Assembly (NCBI GenBank): GCA_031404455.1
Contig: JANNHP010000294.1
Span: forward strand, 1-5,534
DNA: 5,534 nt
Reading direction: 5' to 3'
Source of the DNA: JANNHP01 sp031404455
Lineage (GTDB): Bacteria; Planctomycetota; JAJSAM01; JAJVHW01
This document shows, one piece after another, positions 1 to 4,898 of this stretch (position 1 is its first letter; every line of letters starts with the position of its first letter). The notes under the pieces are model-generated. The model was given only the letters and a program-made list of their open reading frames with translations, had not been told where the DNA came from and searched no databases. Both the position numbers and the translations under genes were made by a program.

Positions 1-1
1 C

Positions 2-550
2 GCGCGGCGCCCACCGTCGACGTCGCCGTCTTCGTCGAAGGCGGGCGGCCACGTGCTCGTCTACCAGACGAGTTCCGCGAACGCGGACCTCGTGCCGCTC
101 CTCGCGAAGCTCCCGTTCGACTTCCGCGTGTACGGCATGGGACGCACCGAGCGCATCGGGCGCGTCGAGCTGAAACCCTTCTCGCAGCAGGGTTTCGTGG
201 ACGACCTCCGCACCGCTCGCGCGGTCATCGCGGGCGGCGGCTTCTCGCTGATGGGCGAGGCGGTTCACCTTCGCGTGCCGATGCTCTGCGTGCCGCTCGA
301 GGGTCAATGGGAGCAGCAACTGAACGCGCGCTGGCTCGCGAAGCTCGGCTACGGCGCGTGGGCGCCGCGCCTCACCGAGCCCGTCGTCCGCGATTTCCTC
401 GGCCGCGTGGACGAGTACGCGCGCGGCGTGGCGACGTACGTGCCGCGGGACAACTCGGTGCTCTTCGACTGCGTGGACGAACTCGTCCGCCGCGTCGCGC
501 GCGGCGAGAAAGCGCGGCGCGAGGCGATGTGGAGGGCGGAGGGGCCCTGA
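2..550 (+). CDS. MJ1255/MurG-like glycosyltransferase, C-terminal part (5' end outside window)
   Basis: The reading frame is open to the left edge, so the N-terminal domain lies outside the window; the stop is TGA at 548-550. Counting from the GTG at 53, the protein shows LVYQTSS (2-8), the start of a C-terminal Rossmann domain, then a DLRTARAVI strand-helix, the nucleotide-sugar binding motif GGGFSLMGEA (61-70), and GQWEQQLNARWLAKLGYG (84-101). This is the typical order in the MJ1255/VC2487 branch of GT28 (MurG-like) glycosyltransferases, where the GGG...E and EQ residues are expected to hold the UDP-sugar. The acceptor is unknown, so a cell-surface glycoconjugate role is inference only. Residues before LVYQTS are Ser/Pro-rich and unlike a normal linker; the +1 frame over 1-46 has better coding composition, so a frameshift near 40-50 is possible. 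Family call firm; 5' boundary uncertain. Confidence 0.78.
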   Translation, partial: ARRPPSTSPSSSKAGGHVLVYQTSSANADLVPLLAKLPFDFRVYGMGRTERIGRVELKPFSQQGFVDDLRTARAVIAGGGFSLMGEAVHLRVPMLCVPLEGQWEQQLNARWLAKLGYGAWAPRLTEPVVRDFLGRVDEYARGVATYVPRDNSVLFDCVDELVRRVARGEKARREAMWRAEGP

Positions 551-573
551 CGGGCGGGCCGGGGTCACACTAC

Positions 574-605
574 CTCGGTAGGGGCGGACCCCCGTGTCCG
601 CCCCA
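574..605 (+). repeat. REP element, left copy (GTAG + perfect hairpin)
   Basis: A perfect 9-bp stem, GGGGCGGAC (581-589) and GTCCGCCCC (596-604), encloses a 6-nt loop (590-595). The tetranucleotide GTAG (578-581) sits at the 5' foot of the stem, overlapping it by one G, which is the classic layout of bacterial REP sequences recognised by RAYT transposases. The whole 32-base segment recurs, inverted and without mismatch, at 1202-1233. It lies in the 110-bp gap between the glycosyltransferase stop and the transposase start. It has no T-tract, so it is not a classical intrinsic terminator, though it could stall or protect the upstream transcript's 3' end. Confidence 0.88.
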
Positions 606-660
606 TCGCCGCACTCGCGTCCGGCGTGTCACCCAGTCGCCGTATGTTCTGTTTCCAGCC

Positions 661-1239
661 ATGAGCGACACTCCGATCGTCCGCCGCCGACCATCGCTCC
701 GCCTGCGCGGATATGACTACTCATTGCCGGGTTCGTACTTCGTGACGATCTGCACGCAGGGTCGCCGTTGCCTCTTCGGGAAGGTTGCGGACGGGGCCAT
801 GCATTTCGCCGACGCTGGAAGGATGGTTCAGTCTGTCTGGAACGAACTGCCGGATGCGTACCCGGACGTCGCGGTCGATGCGTTCCAAGTCATGCCGAAT
901 CACGTTCACGGCATCGTCGTGCTGGGGCACCGACTCGACGGAGACCAGTCGCTTTCGCTCGGAGACGTCGTGAGTCGATTCAAGACGATGACCACGACGC
1001 GCTACATCGCCGGTGTATCGCAATGGAAGTGGCCTCGATTCCAGGACCGCCTTTGGCAGCGCGACTACTTCGACCACATCATCCGCGGCGACCGCGTGCT
1101 CGACACGGTTCGACGCTACATCGCGGAACCCCGCCAAGTGGGAGTCGGATCCCGAGAATCCGAGGGTCCTCGCAACGCAGGGCGGCCGAGGGGTGCCAGC
1201 GTGGGGCGGACACGGGGGTCCGCCCCTACCGAGAGCTGA
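661..1239 (+). CDS. REP-associated tyrosine transposase (RAYT, HUH/Y1 family)
   Basis: 192 aa from the ATG at 661; the same frame is open upstream, but the family N-terminus (RRRPSLRLRGYDYSLPGSYFVT, residues 8-29) fixes this start. Y1/HUH enzymes cut and rejoin single-stranded DNA at REP hairpins through a 5'-phosphotyrosine link. Visible motifs are the metal-binding HUH triad H81-V82-H83 inside MPNHVHGIVVL (78-88), the basic/aromatic WQRDYFDHIIR (132-142), and Y153 in RRYIAEPR, the likely catalytic tyrosine helix. RAYTs usually read YIxxNP here; this protein reads YIAEP, one residue short and without the Asn. Residues 181-189 are encoded by the right-hand REP, and the stop lies just beyond it, so the C-terminal tail looks REP-derived. 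No Shine-Dalgarno is visible; TATGTT at 643-648 is a weak -10 candidate. Codon use is less GC3-biased than in rpiA, as expected for a mobile gene. Confidence 0.88.
   Translation: MSDTPIVRRRPSLRLRGYDYSLPGSYFVTICTQGRRCLFGKVADGAMHFADAGRMVQSVWNELPDAYPDVAVDAFQVMPNHVHGIVVLGHRLDGDQSLSLGDVVSRFKTMTTTRYIAGVSQWKWPRFQDRLWQRDYFDHIIRGDRVLDTVRRYIAEPRQVGVGSRESEGPRNAGRPRGASVGRTRGSAPTES
1202..1233 (-). repeat. REP element, right copy, inverted
   Basis: Exact reverse complement of 574-605: stem GGGGCGGAC (1203-1211) and GTCCGCCCC (1218-1226), loop ACGGGG (1212-1217), and CTAC (1226-1229), which is GTAG on the minus strand. The two REPs therefore point at each other with their GTAG ends outward, bracketing the transposase. 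This copy overlaps the 3' end of the transposase coding sequence, and its outer edge is also the first unit of the 15-bp tandem array. Confidence 0.88.
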
Positions 1240-1345
1240 CCTACCGCGCGCATACCGACCGAAATCTGACCTGCCGCGCACCGACCCACCGAGAGCTGAC
1301 CTACCGAGAACTGACCTACAGCGCGCTGGCCCACCGGCTGACCTG
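1226..1345. repeat. Degenerate 15-bp tandem array, about 8 units
   Basis: Cut every 15 bases from 1226, the sequence gives units close to CTACCGAGAGCTGAC. Units 1 (1226), 5 (1286) and 6 (1301) are nearly identical; units 2, 3, 4 and 7 (1241, 1256, 1271, 1316) are diverged but in strict register; unit 8 (1331) keeps the CCACCG start with a small deletion. Unit 1 overlaps the outer end of the right REP, and the CTAC that opens each unit (exact in units 1, 2, 6 and 7) is the REP's GTAG on the opposite strand. It covers most of the gap between the transposase and rpiA. I see no good start codon or SD to suggest it is translated beyond the transposase stop at 1237-1239. Confidence 0.78.
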
Positions 1346-1375
1346 TAGCGGATCAACCGACAACGCCCGCCCCCG

Positions 1376-2059
1376 TCACTTCCGCTCAATCACCTCGACC
1401 GCATCCCCCCGCGCGACGACCAGCACGTGCGCGAGACCGATGAAGAGCCCGTGGCCGACGACGCCGGGCATCGCGTCGATGACCGCCGAGAGACGTTCCG
1501 GGTCGGCGATCGCGCCGAAGCCCGCGTCGAGGATGTAGTTGCTCTCGTCGGTGATGAAGGGCCCGCCGCCCGTTCCCGGACGCAGCTTCGGCTGCGCACC
1601 GAGATCCGCGAGACGCGCGGCGACGACCGGCCACGCGAACTTCACGACCTCGACGGGCAGCGGGAACCGGCCGAGGCGGTCCACGACCTTCGTCGAGTCC
1701 GAGATGATGACGACCCGCTTCGTCACCGACGCGACGACCTTCTCGCGCAGCAGAGCGCCTCCGCCGCCCTTGATGAGGCGCAGCGAGCGGTCCGCCTCGT
1801 CGGCGCCGTCGATCGTGAGGTCGATCGTGACGCCCTGCGTGAAGTCGGAGAGGGCGATGCCCTCCATCTGCGCGAGTTCGCGCGTGCGCTCCGACGTCGG
1901 CACCCCGGTGATCTTCAGCCCCTTGCGCACGCGCGCGCCGAGGCCCTTCACCGCGTACGCGGCCGTCGAACCGGTGCCGAGTCCGACGCGCATGCCGTCG
2001 TGCACCATCTCCACCGCGCGCGCGGCGGCGGCGGCCTTCTCGTGTTCGAGGTCGGGCAT
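1376..2059 (-). CDS. rpiA: Ribose-5-phosphate isomerase A
   Basis: 227 aa, normal full length for RpiA. It interconverts ribose 5-phosphate and ribulose 5-phosphate in the cytosol, in the non-oxidative pentose phosphate pathway or the regenerative part of a pentose cycle. Family motifs are all present in order: the phosphate-binding loop GLGTGST (26-32), PTSERT (54-59), DGADE (84-88) and KGGGGALLREK (97-107), with E106 matching the catalytic glutamate of characterised RpiA enzymes and D84/D87/K97 the substrate-binding residues. The start is ATG at 2059. There is no Shine-Dalgarno; a promoter-like TCGACG-17-TAGAAC ends 6 nt before the ATG, suggesting a leaderless transcript. It stands alone, divergent from the toxin-antitoxin operon and convergent with the transposase. 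Strong GC3 bias marks it as an old resident gene. Confidence 0.97.
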   Translation of the reverse strand: MPDLEHEKAAAAARAVEMVHDGMRVGLGTGSTAAYAVKGLGARVRKGLKITGVPTSERTRELAQMEGIALSDFTQGVTIDLTIDGADEADRSLRLIKGGGGALLREKVVASVTKRVVIISDSTKVVDRLGRFPLPVEVVKFAWPVVAARLADLGAQPKLRPGTGGGPFITDESNYILDAGFGAIADPERLSAVIDAMPGVVGHGLFIGLAHVLVVARGDAVEVIERK

Positions 2060-2065
2060 GCGGAG

Positions 2066-2094
2066 GTTCTAGCGCGGCGCCACGACGTCGTCGA
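2066..2094 (-). promoter_or_regulatory. Predicted rpiA promoter (leaderless layout)
   Basis: On the minus strand, TCGACG (2094-2089) and TAGAAC (2071-2066) are separated by 17 bp. Six bases (CTCCGC) then lead to the rpiA ATG at 2059, so the expected transcription start falls at or next to the ATG. The boxes match the sigma-70 consensus at 4/6 (-35) and 4/6 (-10). Confidence 0.45.
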
Positions 2095-2121
2095 GACCGC
2101 CGGGCGCCGACGTCCCGCGAC

Positions 2122-2150
2122 TTGACGAGCGGTCCTTGTGACCATATGGT
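2122..2150 (+). promoter_or_regulatory. Predicted promoter of the toxin-antitoxin operon (leaderless layout)
   Basis: TTGACG (2122-2127, 5/6 to the -35 consensus) and TATGGT (2145-2150, 4/6 to the -10 consensus) are spaced by the ideal 17 bp. Six bases then lead to the ATG at 2157, putting the predicted transcription start on or next to the A of the start codon. The -10 box lies inside the palindrome ACCATATGGT, so a bound antitoxin complex would block RNA polymerase directly. Confidence 0.6.
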
Positions 2151-2164
2151 GTGGTCATGACACC
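2139..2164. promoter_or_regulatory. Predicted autoregulatory operator with overlapping palindromes
   Basis: Three symmetric elements overlap: the perfect 10-bp palindrome ACCATATGGT (2141-2150), the inverted repeat TGACCA (2139-2144) / TGGTCA (2152-2157), and GGTGT (2148-2152) / ACACC (2160-2164) centred near the ATG. Phd/YefM-type antitoxins bind short palindromes over their own promoter, alone or with toxin, so this is the expected operator. The assignment rests on position and symmetry, not on a known site for this subfamily. Confidence 0.6.
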
Positions 2165-2387
2165 CGCACGTGAGCGCCGCGTCCCCGCGGCCCGGTTCAA
2201 GGCACGTTGCCTCGCTCTCCTCGACGAGGTCGAGGCGACCGGCCGGGCGATCGTCGTGACCAAGCGCGGGCGGCCCGTGGCGCGTGTGACGCCCCTCTCC
2301 GAGGGCGCTGCCGACCTGCGCGGGAGCGTCGTCCAACAGGGCGACCTCGTCTCTCCGCTCGACGAGGGGTGGGACGCCGAGAAGTGA
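2157..2387 (+). CDS. Phd/YefM-family antitoxin of a type II toxin-antitoxin system
   Basis: 76 aa from the ATG at 2157; a GTG at 2151 would add two residues, but the promoter spacing favours the ATG. The N-terminal half matches the Phd/YefM DNA-binding fold: RVPAARFKARCLALLDEV (8-25) followed by the strand pair IVVTKRGRPVARVTPL (32-47). The acidic tail with LRGSVVQQGDLVSPLDEGW (54-72) is the usual flexible toxin-neutralising segment that wraps the PIN domain. It would neutralise the toxin encoded next door and repress the operon through the overlapping palindromes at its start. The TGA stop overlaps the toxin GTG start by four bases (GTGA), giving translational coupling. Confidence 0.92.
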   Translation: MTPARERRVPAARFKARCLALLDEVEATGRAIVVTKRGRPVARVTPLSEGAADLRGSVVQQGDLVSPLDEGWDAEK

Positions 2388-2767
2388 TCGTCCTCGACAC
2401 CCATGCGTGGATCTGGTGGGCGACTTCCGACGCCCGGCTCTCGAAGCGGGCACGGGCGGAGATCGAGCGTGCCGATGCGCGCGGGGTGTCGCCGGTGAGC
2501 TGCTTCGAGGTCGCGCGCCTCTCGGTGCGCGGCCGCGTCCAGTTCGACCGCGATGTCGAGACCTGGATACGCCAGGCGCTCGCCCAGCCGCGCGTGATCG
2601 CGCTCGACGTCACGCCGGAGATCTGCACCGCGGCGGCGATTCTCCCCGACTTCCACGGCGACCCGATCGACCGCATCCTCGCGGCGACGGCGATCGAGCA
2701 CGACGTCGTCCTCGTGACGAAGGACGCGCGAATCCGATCCTCCGGCGCCGTGCGCTGCTGCTGGTGA
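2384..2767 (+). CDS. vapC: PIN-domain ribonuclease toxin (VapC-like)
   Basis: 127 aa from GTG at 2384, overlapping the antitoxin stop. PIN toxins are Mg2+-dependent RNases that cleave tRNA, rRNA or mRNA and halt translation when the antitoxin is lost. The four acidic metal ligands are in place: D5 in LDTHAWIWW (4-12), E42 in SCFEVARL (39-46), D93/D96 in DPIDRILAATA (93-103), and D114 in LVTKD (110-114). Length and the C-terminal IRSSGAV segment are typical of the subgroup paired with Phd-like antitoxins, so the toxin looks intact and active. The start is chosen because translation from it begins directly with the IVLDTH strand and couples to the antitoxin; the longer open frame upstream only shadows the antitoxin gene. 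The RNA target cannot be read from the sequence. The stop directly abuts that of the convergent HAD gene. Confidence 0.93.
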   Translation: MIVLDTHAWIWWATSDARLSKRARAEIERADARGVSPVSCFEVARLSVRGRVQFDRDVETWIRQALAQPRVIALDVTPEICTAAAILPDFHGDPIDRILAATAIEHDVVLVTKDARIRSSGAVRCCW

Positions 2768-3460
2768 TCAGCCGGGCGCGGTCGCCCGGTCGAGCGCGCC
2801 GAGGAACCCCGCCGCATCCGCGAAGTCGGCGAGGACCGTCCCGGCGCCCGCGGCGCGCAGACGGTCGGCCCGTCCGCCGTGCGCGATGCCGACGAACGGC
2901 ATGCCGAGGACCGCGCAGGCCTTCACGTCCCACACGCCATCACCGACGTAGACGACGCGCTCGGCCGCGCGGCCGGCCATCGCCTCGGCGCGTTCGCGCG
3001 CGATCTCCAAGATCCGTTCGCGGGCGATGTGGTCGTCGGCGAAGCCGCCCGGCAGCGAGGCGACCGGCAGGCGCGCGTGCTCGAGCTTGAGCAGCGCCGA
3101 CACGCGCCATCCGCCCGTCGCGAGTGCCATGGCCCAACCGCCGAGCGACGCCCGGGCGATCGCCTCCCCGACGCCGCGCATCGGCACCGACACGCCCGTG
3201 CCCGCAGCGAACGCCGCGCGCAGCTCAGAGCAGTAGGCCTCGCGCGAGCGGTGCAGTTCGTCGTCGGTCGCCTCGCGGCCGAAGTGGTCGAGCAGGATCT
3301 GCCGCGTGATGCACGAGTCGGTCGAGTGCTGGTAGCGCGACCAGTCCTGATCGATCTCGGTGACGCCGAACTCGCGCGCGAAGGCGCGGGCGTAGCACTT
3401 GTCGTCGCCCTTGCTGTTGTCGAGGAGCGTGCCGTCCACGTCGAAGAGGACGAGTCTCAT
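2768..3460 (-). CDS. HAD-superfamily phosphatase (phosphoglycolate phosphatase-like)
   Basis: 230 aa, ATG at 3460. The motifs of a HAD phosphatase with an alpha-helical cap are complete: motif I FDVDGTLLD (6-14, nucleophile D7 and acid/base D9), cap helices over about 15-90, motif II ALATGG (112-117, T115), a basic residue in SALLKLE for motif III, and motif IV VYVGDGVWDVKAC (170-182, D174 and D178 for Mg2+). Size and cap type resemble Gph/beta-phosphoglucomutase-like enzymes, which act on small phosphorylated metabolites; the substrate cannot be told. The ATG overlaps the methyltransferase stop (ATGA), so the two are co-transcribed and probably coupled. A longer open frame continues upstream to 4183 but only shadows the methyltransferase; the start at the FDVDGT strand is clear. 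No membrane segment or signal peptide is seen. Confidence 0.92.
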   Translation of the reverse strand: MRLVLFDVDGTLLDNSKGDDKCYARAFAREFGVTEIDQDWSRYQHSTDSCITRQILLDHFGREATDDELHRSREAYCSELRAAFAAGTGVSVPMRGVGEAIARASLGGWAMALATGGWRVSALLKLEHARLPVASLPGGFADDHIARERILEIARERAEAMAGRAAERVVYVGDGVWDVKACAVLGMPFVGIAHGGRADRLRAAGAGTVLADFADAAGFLGALDRATAPG

Positions 3461-4395
3461 CCGAAGAGGCCGGGGGAGTCGCGCTTCGCGCTTGCGCCTC
3501 GGTCCCATGCGACGGGACGCCGTCCGACGGCCCCCGCGTCGCGCGGATCGAGGAGCGGCGTGCCCATTGCGCGCATCGGGAGTTCGCCGCGGGCGAGGGC
3601 CTCGATGCGTTCGCGCGCGATCTCGACGTAGCGCCGCGAGAGGTCGGAGCCCGCGGCGCGTCGTCCGTGCTTCAGCGCCGCGACGAGTGCGCTGCCCACG
3701 CCGCAGTACGGATCGACGACGAGGTCGCGCGGCTTCGTCAGCGCGAGCACGAGGCGCTCGATCAACTCGACCGGGAACTGGCACGGGTGCTCGGTCTTCT
3801 CGGGGTGGGCGCTCTTGACGTTGGGGATCTCCCACACGTCGCCGGGGTTCTTGCCGAGCGGGTTGCACACGTACTGCCCGGCGCGCGGGCCGCGGAACGC
3901 CTTCTTGCCCGGGTACTTCTGCGGCACGCGGATCGGTTCCACGTCGAAGACGTAGTCGTCGGTCTTCGTGAACCAGAGCACCGTCTCGTAGCGCGGCGAG
4001 AGGCGCAGCTTGCAGTGCTCGCCGTGTCCGAACGTCCAGACGATGCGGTTGCGGAGTCGGAGTCCGAGCCGCTCGAACACGGGCCAGAGCAGGCAGTCGA
4101 TGGGCACGACGCGCGCCGGTCCGGCCAGTCCGTTCCCGACCTGCCAGCAGAGCGATCCGTCGTTCGCGAGGACGCGCACGCACTCGACGAGCGTCGCCTC
4201 CTGCGCGGCGACGTAGTCCTTCGTCGAGAGCGCCGACTCGTAGGACTTGCCGACGTTGTACGGCGGCGAGCTGACGACGAGCCGCGCGGCGCCGTCGGGC
4301 AGCGAACGCAAGAGGCCGAGCCGGTCGCCGGCGTGGAGCGCCAGATTCGCGGTGACGTCGAACTTGGGGACGGCGGGAGCGCGCGAGATGCCCAC
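3457..4395 (-). CDS. Site-specific DNA methyltransferase (N4-cytosine/N6-adenine, beta-type order), orphan
   Basis: 312 aa from GTG at 4395. The frame is open up to an ATG at 4509, but that extension overlaps the divergent gene and has no family features, while GTG at 4395 has a -10-like box 6 nt upstream. The motif order puts it in the beta group: catalytic motif IV SSPPYNV (42-48) near the N-terminus, a central target-recognition region (about 120-205, with FGHGEHCKLRLSPRYETVLW and GDVWEIPNV), then HPCQFPVELIERL (203-215) and the SAM-binding DPYCGVGSA (228-236). SPPY is seen in both N4-cytosine and some N6-adenine enzymes, so the base modified is undecided. No restriction endonuclease is recognisable next to it, so it appears to be a solitary methylase; it shares an operon with the HAD phosphatase. 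Confidence 0.92.
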   Translation of the reverse strand: MGISRAPAVPKFDVTANLALHAGDRLGLLRSLPDGAARLVVSSPPYNVGKSYESALSTKDYVAAQEATLVECVRVLANDGSLCWQVGNGLAGPARVVPIDCLLWPVFERLGLRLRNRIVWTFGHGEHCKLRLSPRYETVLWFTKTDDYVFDVEPIRVPQKYPGKKAFRGPRAGQYVCNPLGKNPGDVWEIPNVKSAHPEKTEHPCQFPVELIERLVLALTKPRDLVVDPYCGVGSALVAALKHGRRAAGSDLSRRYVEIARERIEALARGELPMRAMGTPLLDPRDAGAVGRRPVAWDRGASAKRDSPGLFG

Positions 4396-4401
4396 GGGGC
4401 G

Positions 4402-4407
4402 AGGGTA
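4402..4407 (-). promoter_or_regulatory. Candidate -10 box of the methyltransferase operon
   Basis: TACCCT on the minus strand lies exactly 6 nt before the GTG start, the same spacing as at rpiA and the antitoxin. No convincing -35 is seen, and the sequence between box and start has no Shine-Dalgarno. The call depends on the pattern shared with the other starts. Confidence 0.3.
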
Positions 4408-4429
4408 GCGGGGGGGAAGGACGGCGGGG

Positions 4430-4457
4430 TCGACGCGGCGCGCGAGGCGAGTAGAGT
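4430..4457 (+). promoter_or_regulatory. Candidate promoter of the small exported-protein gene
   Basis: TCGACG (4430-4435) and TAGAGT (4452-4457) are spaced by 16 bp, and the ATG follows 8 nt later at 4466. The -35 hexamer is identical to that proposed for rpiA. This lies in the 70-bp divergent gap with the methyltransferase, which also holds a run of seven G (4410-4416) with no assigned role. Confidence 0.4.
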
Positions 4458-4465
4458 GCGCAGCG

Positions 4466-4879
4466 ATGCGCAAACGGTCGTGGGCGACGCTCCTGCTGGC
4501 CGCGGTCATCGGCGTCGCGGCCGTCGCGGTGCTCGTCGCGCCGCGAGGTCCGCCGCAGTTCGTCTGGACGAACGGGAACGCTGTGTTCGCGTCACTCAGT
4601 GGCGAGGGGCTGGGTAGCTACGTCACTCTGACAATCGGGCCGGCTTCGCCGGATTCCCGAGACACCACCACGCCGATCGCTCCGTTCAGGTCGGTCCGGG
4701 AGTCACGCGAATTGGGCGGTGGGAGCCTCTGTCTGATCGCGAAGACGTCAGCCTGGTGGCCCCGCGCACTCGACTGGCGGCCCTTGTGCGCCGATTACGT
4801 TTCGGCAGTGGATGGCTCCGGCGCGTGCGACGCCGCCGCTGTGACGTGGTGGCGATGCGACCTCATGCGAGTGCGCTGA
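4466..4879 (+). CDS. Small membrane-anchored or secreted protein, unknown function
   Basis: 137 aa. The N-terminus has RKR (2-4) followed by a hydrophobic stretch of about 18 residues (LLLAAVIGVAAVAVLVAP, 9-26), so it is a signal peptide or a single N-terminal anchor with the rest outside the cytoplasm. The remainder (about 110 aa) contains four cysteines (C89, C108, C121, C131), which could form two disulfides, and many tryptophans (W97, W98, W104, W128, W129). I recognise no family. Third-position use is less GC-rich than in rpiA or the methyltransferase (many GCT, ACT, ACA, GGT codons), which fits an accessory or fast-evolving gene. It is divergent from the methyltransferase and ends 19 bp from the stop of the convergent gene. 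The ORF is supported by the N-terminus and upstream promoter-like boxes, not by homology; a frameshift within it cannot be excluded. Confidence 0.6.
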   Translation: MRKRSWATLLLAAVIGVAAVAVLVAPRGPPQFVWTNGNAVFASLSGEGLGSYVTLTIGPASPDSRDTTTPIAPFRSVRESRELGGGSLCLIAKTSAWWPRALDWRPLCADYVSAVDGSGACDAAAVTWWRCDLMRVR

Positions 4880-4898
4880 CCGCCCTTTCTACGCCCCG

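Larger units (their letters stand above)
574..1233 (+). mobile_element. RAYT/REP unit: transposase between two inverted REPs
   Basis: The transposase gene is framed by two identical inverted 32-bp REPs, about 660 bp in total. A RAYT flanked by its cognate REPs is a known arrangement, in which the enzyme is thought to act on the REPs genome-wide rather than move as a classical insertion sequence. I see no target-site duplication outside the two repeats. That this is the REP the enzyme recognises is an inference from the arrangement and the GTAG motif. Confidence 0.7.

Noticed and set aside
581..604. Left REP hairpin as a Rho-independent terminator for the glycosyltransferase gene.
   Set aside because: There is no T-run after the stem, and the identical inverted copy inside the transposase gene points to a REP element.
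643..648. TATGTT upstream of the transposase as a -10 box of the leaderless type.
   Set aside because: It lies 12 nt before the ATG with no good -35 at the right distance, so it does not fit the 6-8 nt pattern; kept only as a weak promoter candidate in the transposase entry.
1226..1345. Array considered as a CRISPR.
   Set aside because: The period is only 15 bp with no unique spacers between units and no cas genes; it is a simple degenerate tandem repeat.
1116..1389. Minus-strand frames across the 15-bp array read as a pentapeptide-like repeat protein (RSALG/VGQLS units).
   Set aside because: Any 15-bp tandem repeat yields five-residue repeats in every frame. The frames run on antisense through the transposase, lack the pentapeptide-repeat core pattern and have no plausible start region.
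4396..4509. N-terminal extension of the methyltransferase to the ATG at 4509.
   Set aside because: It would overlap the divergent gene and its promoter-like boxes, and the 38 extra residues are Arg/Ala-rich with no family features.
3667..4617. Long plus-strand ORF (316 aa) opposite the methyltransferase, and similar long ORFs at 2879-3631 and 1427-2125.
   Set aside because: Their translations are Arg/Ala/Glu-rich low-complexity strings typical of antisense frames in GC-rich DNA, and each lies opposite a gene with clear family motifs.
4636..4659. Hairpin CCGGC-TTC-GCCGG with outer CGGG/CCCG pairing inside the small exported-protein gene.
   Set aside because: Short GC hairpins of this kind are common by chance in 70% GC DNA; it has no GTAG foot, no second copy in the window and no T-tract.
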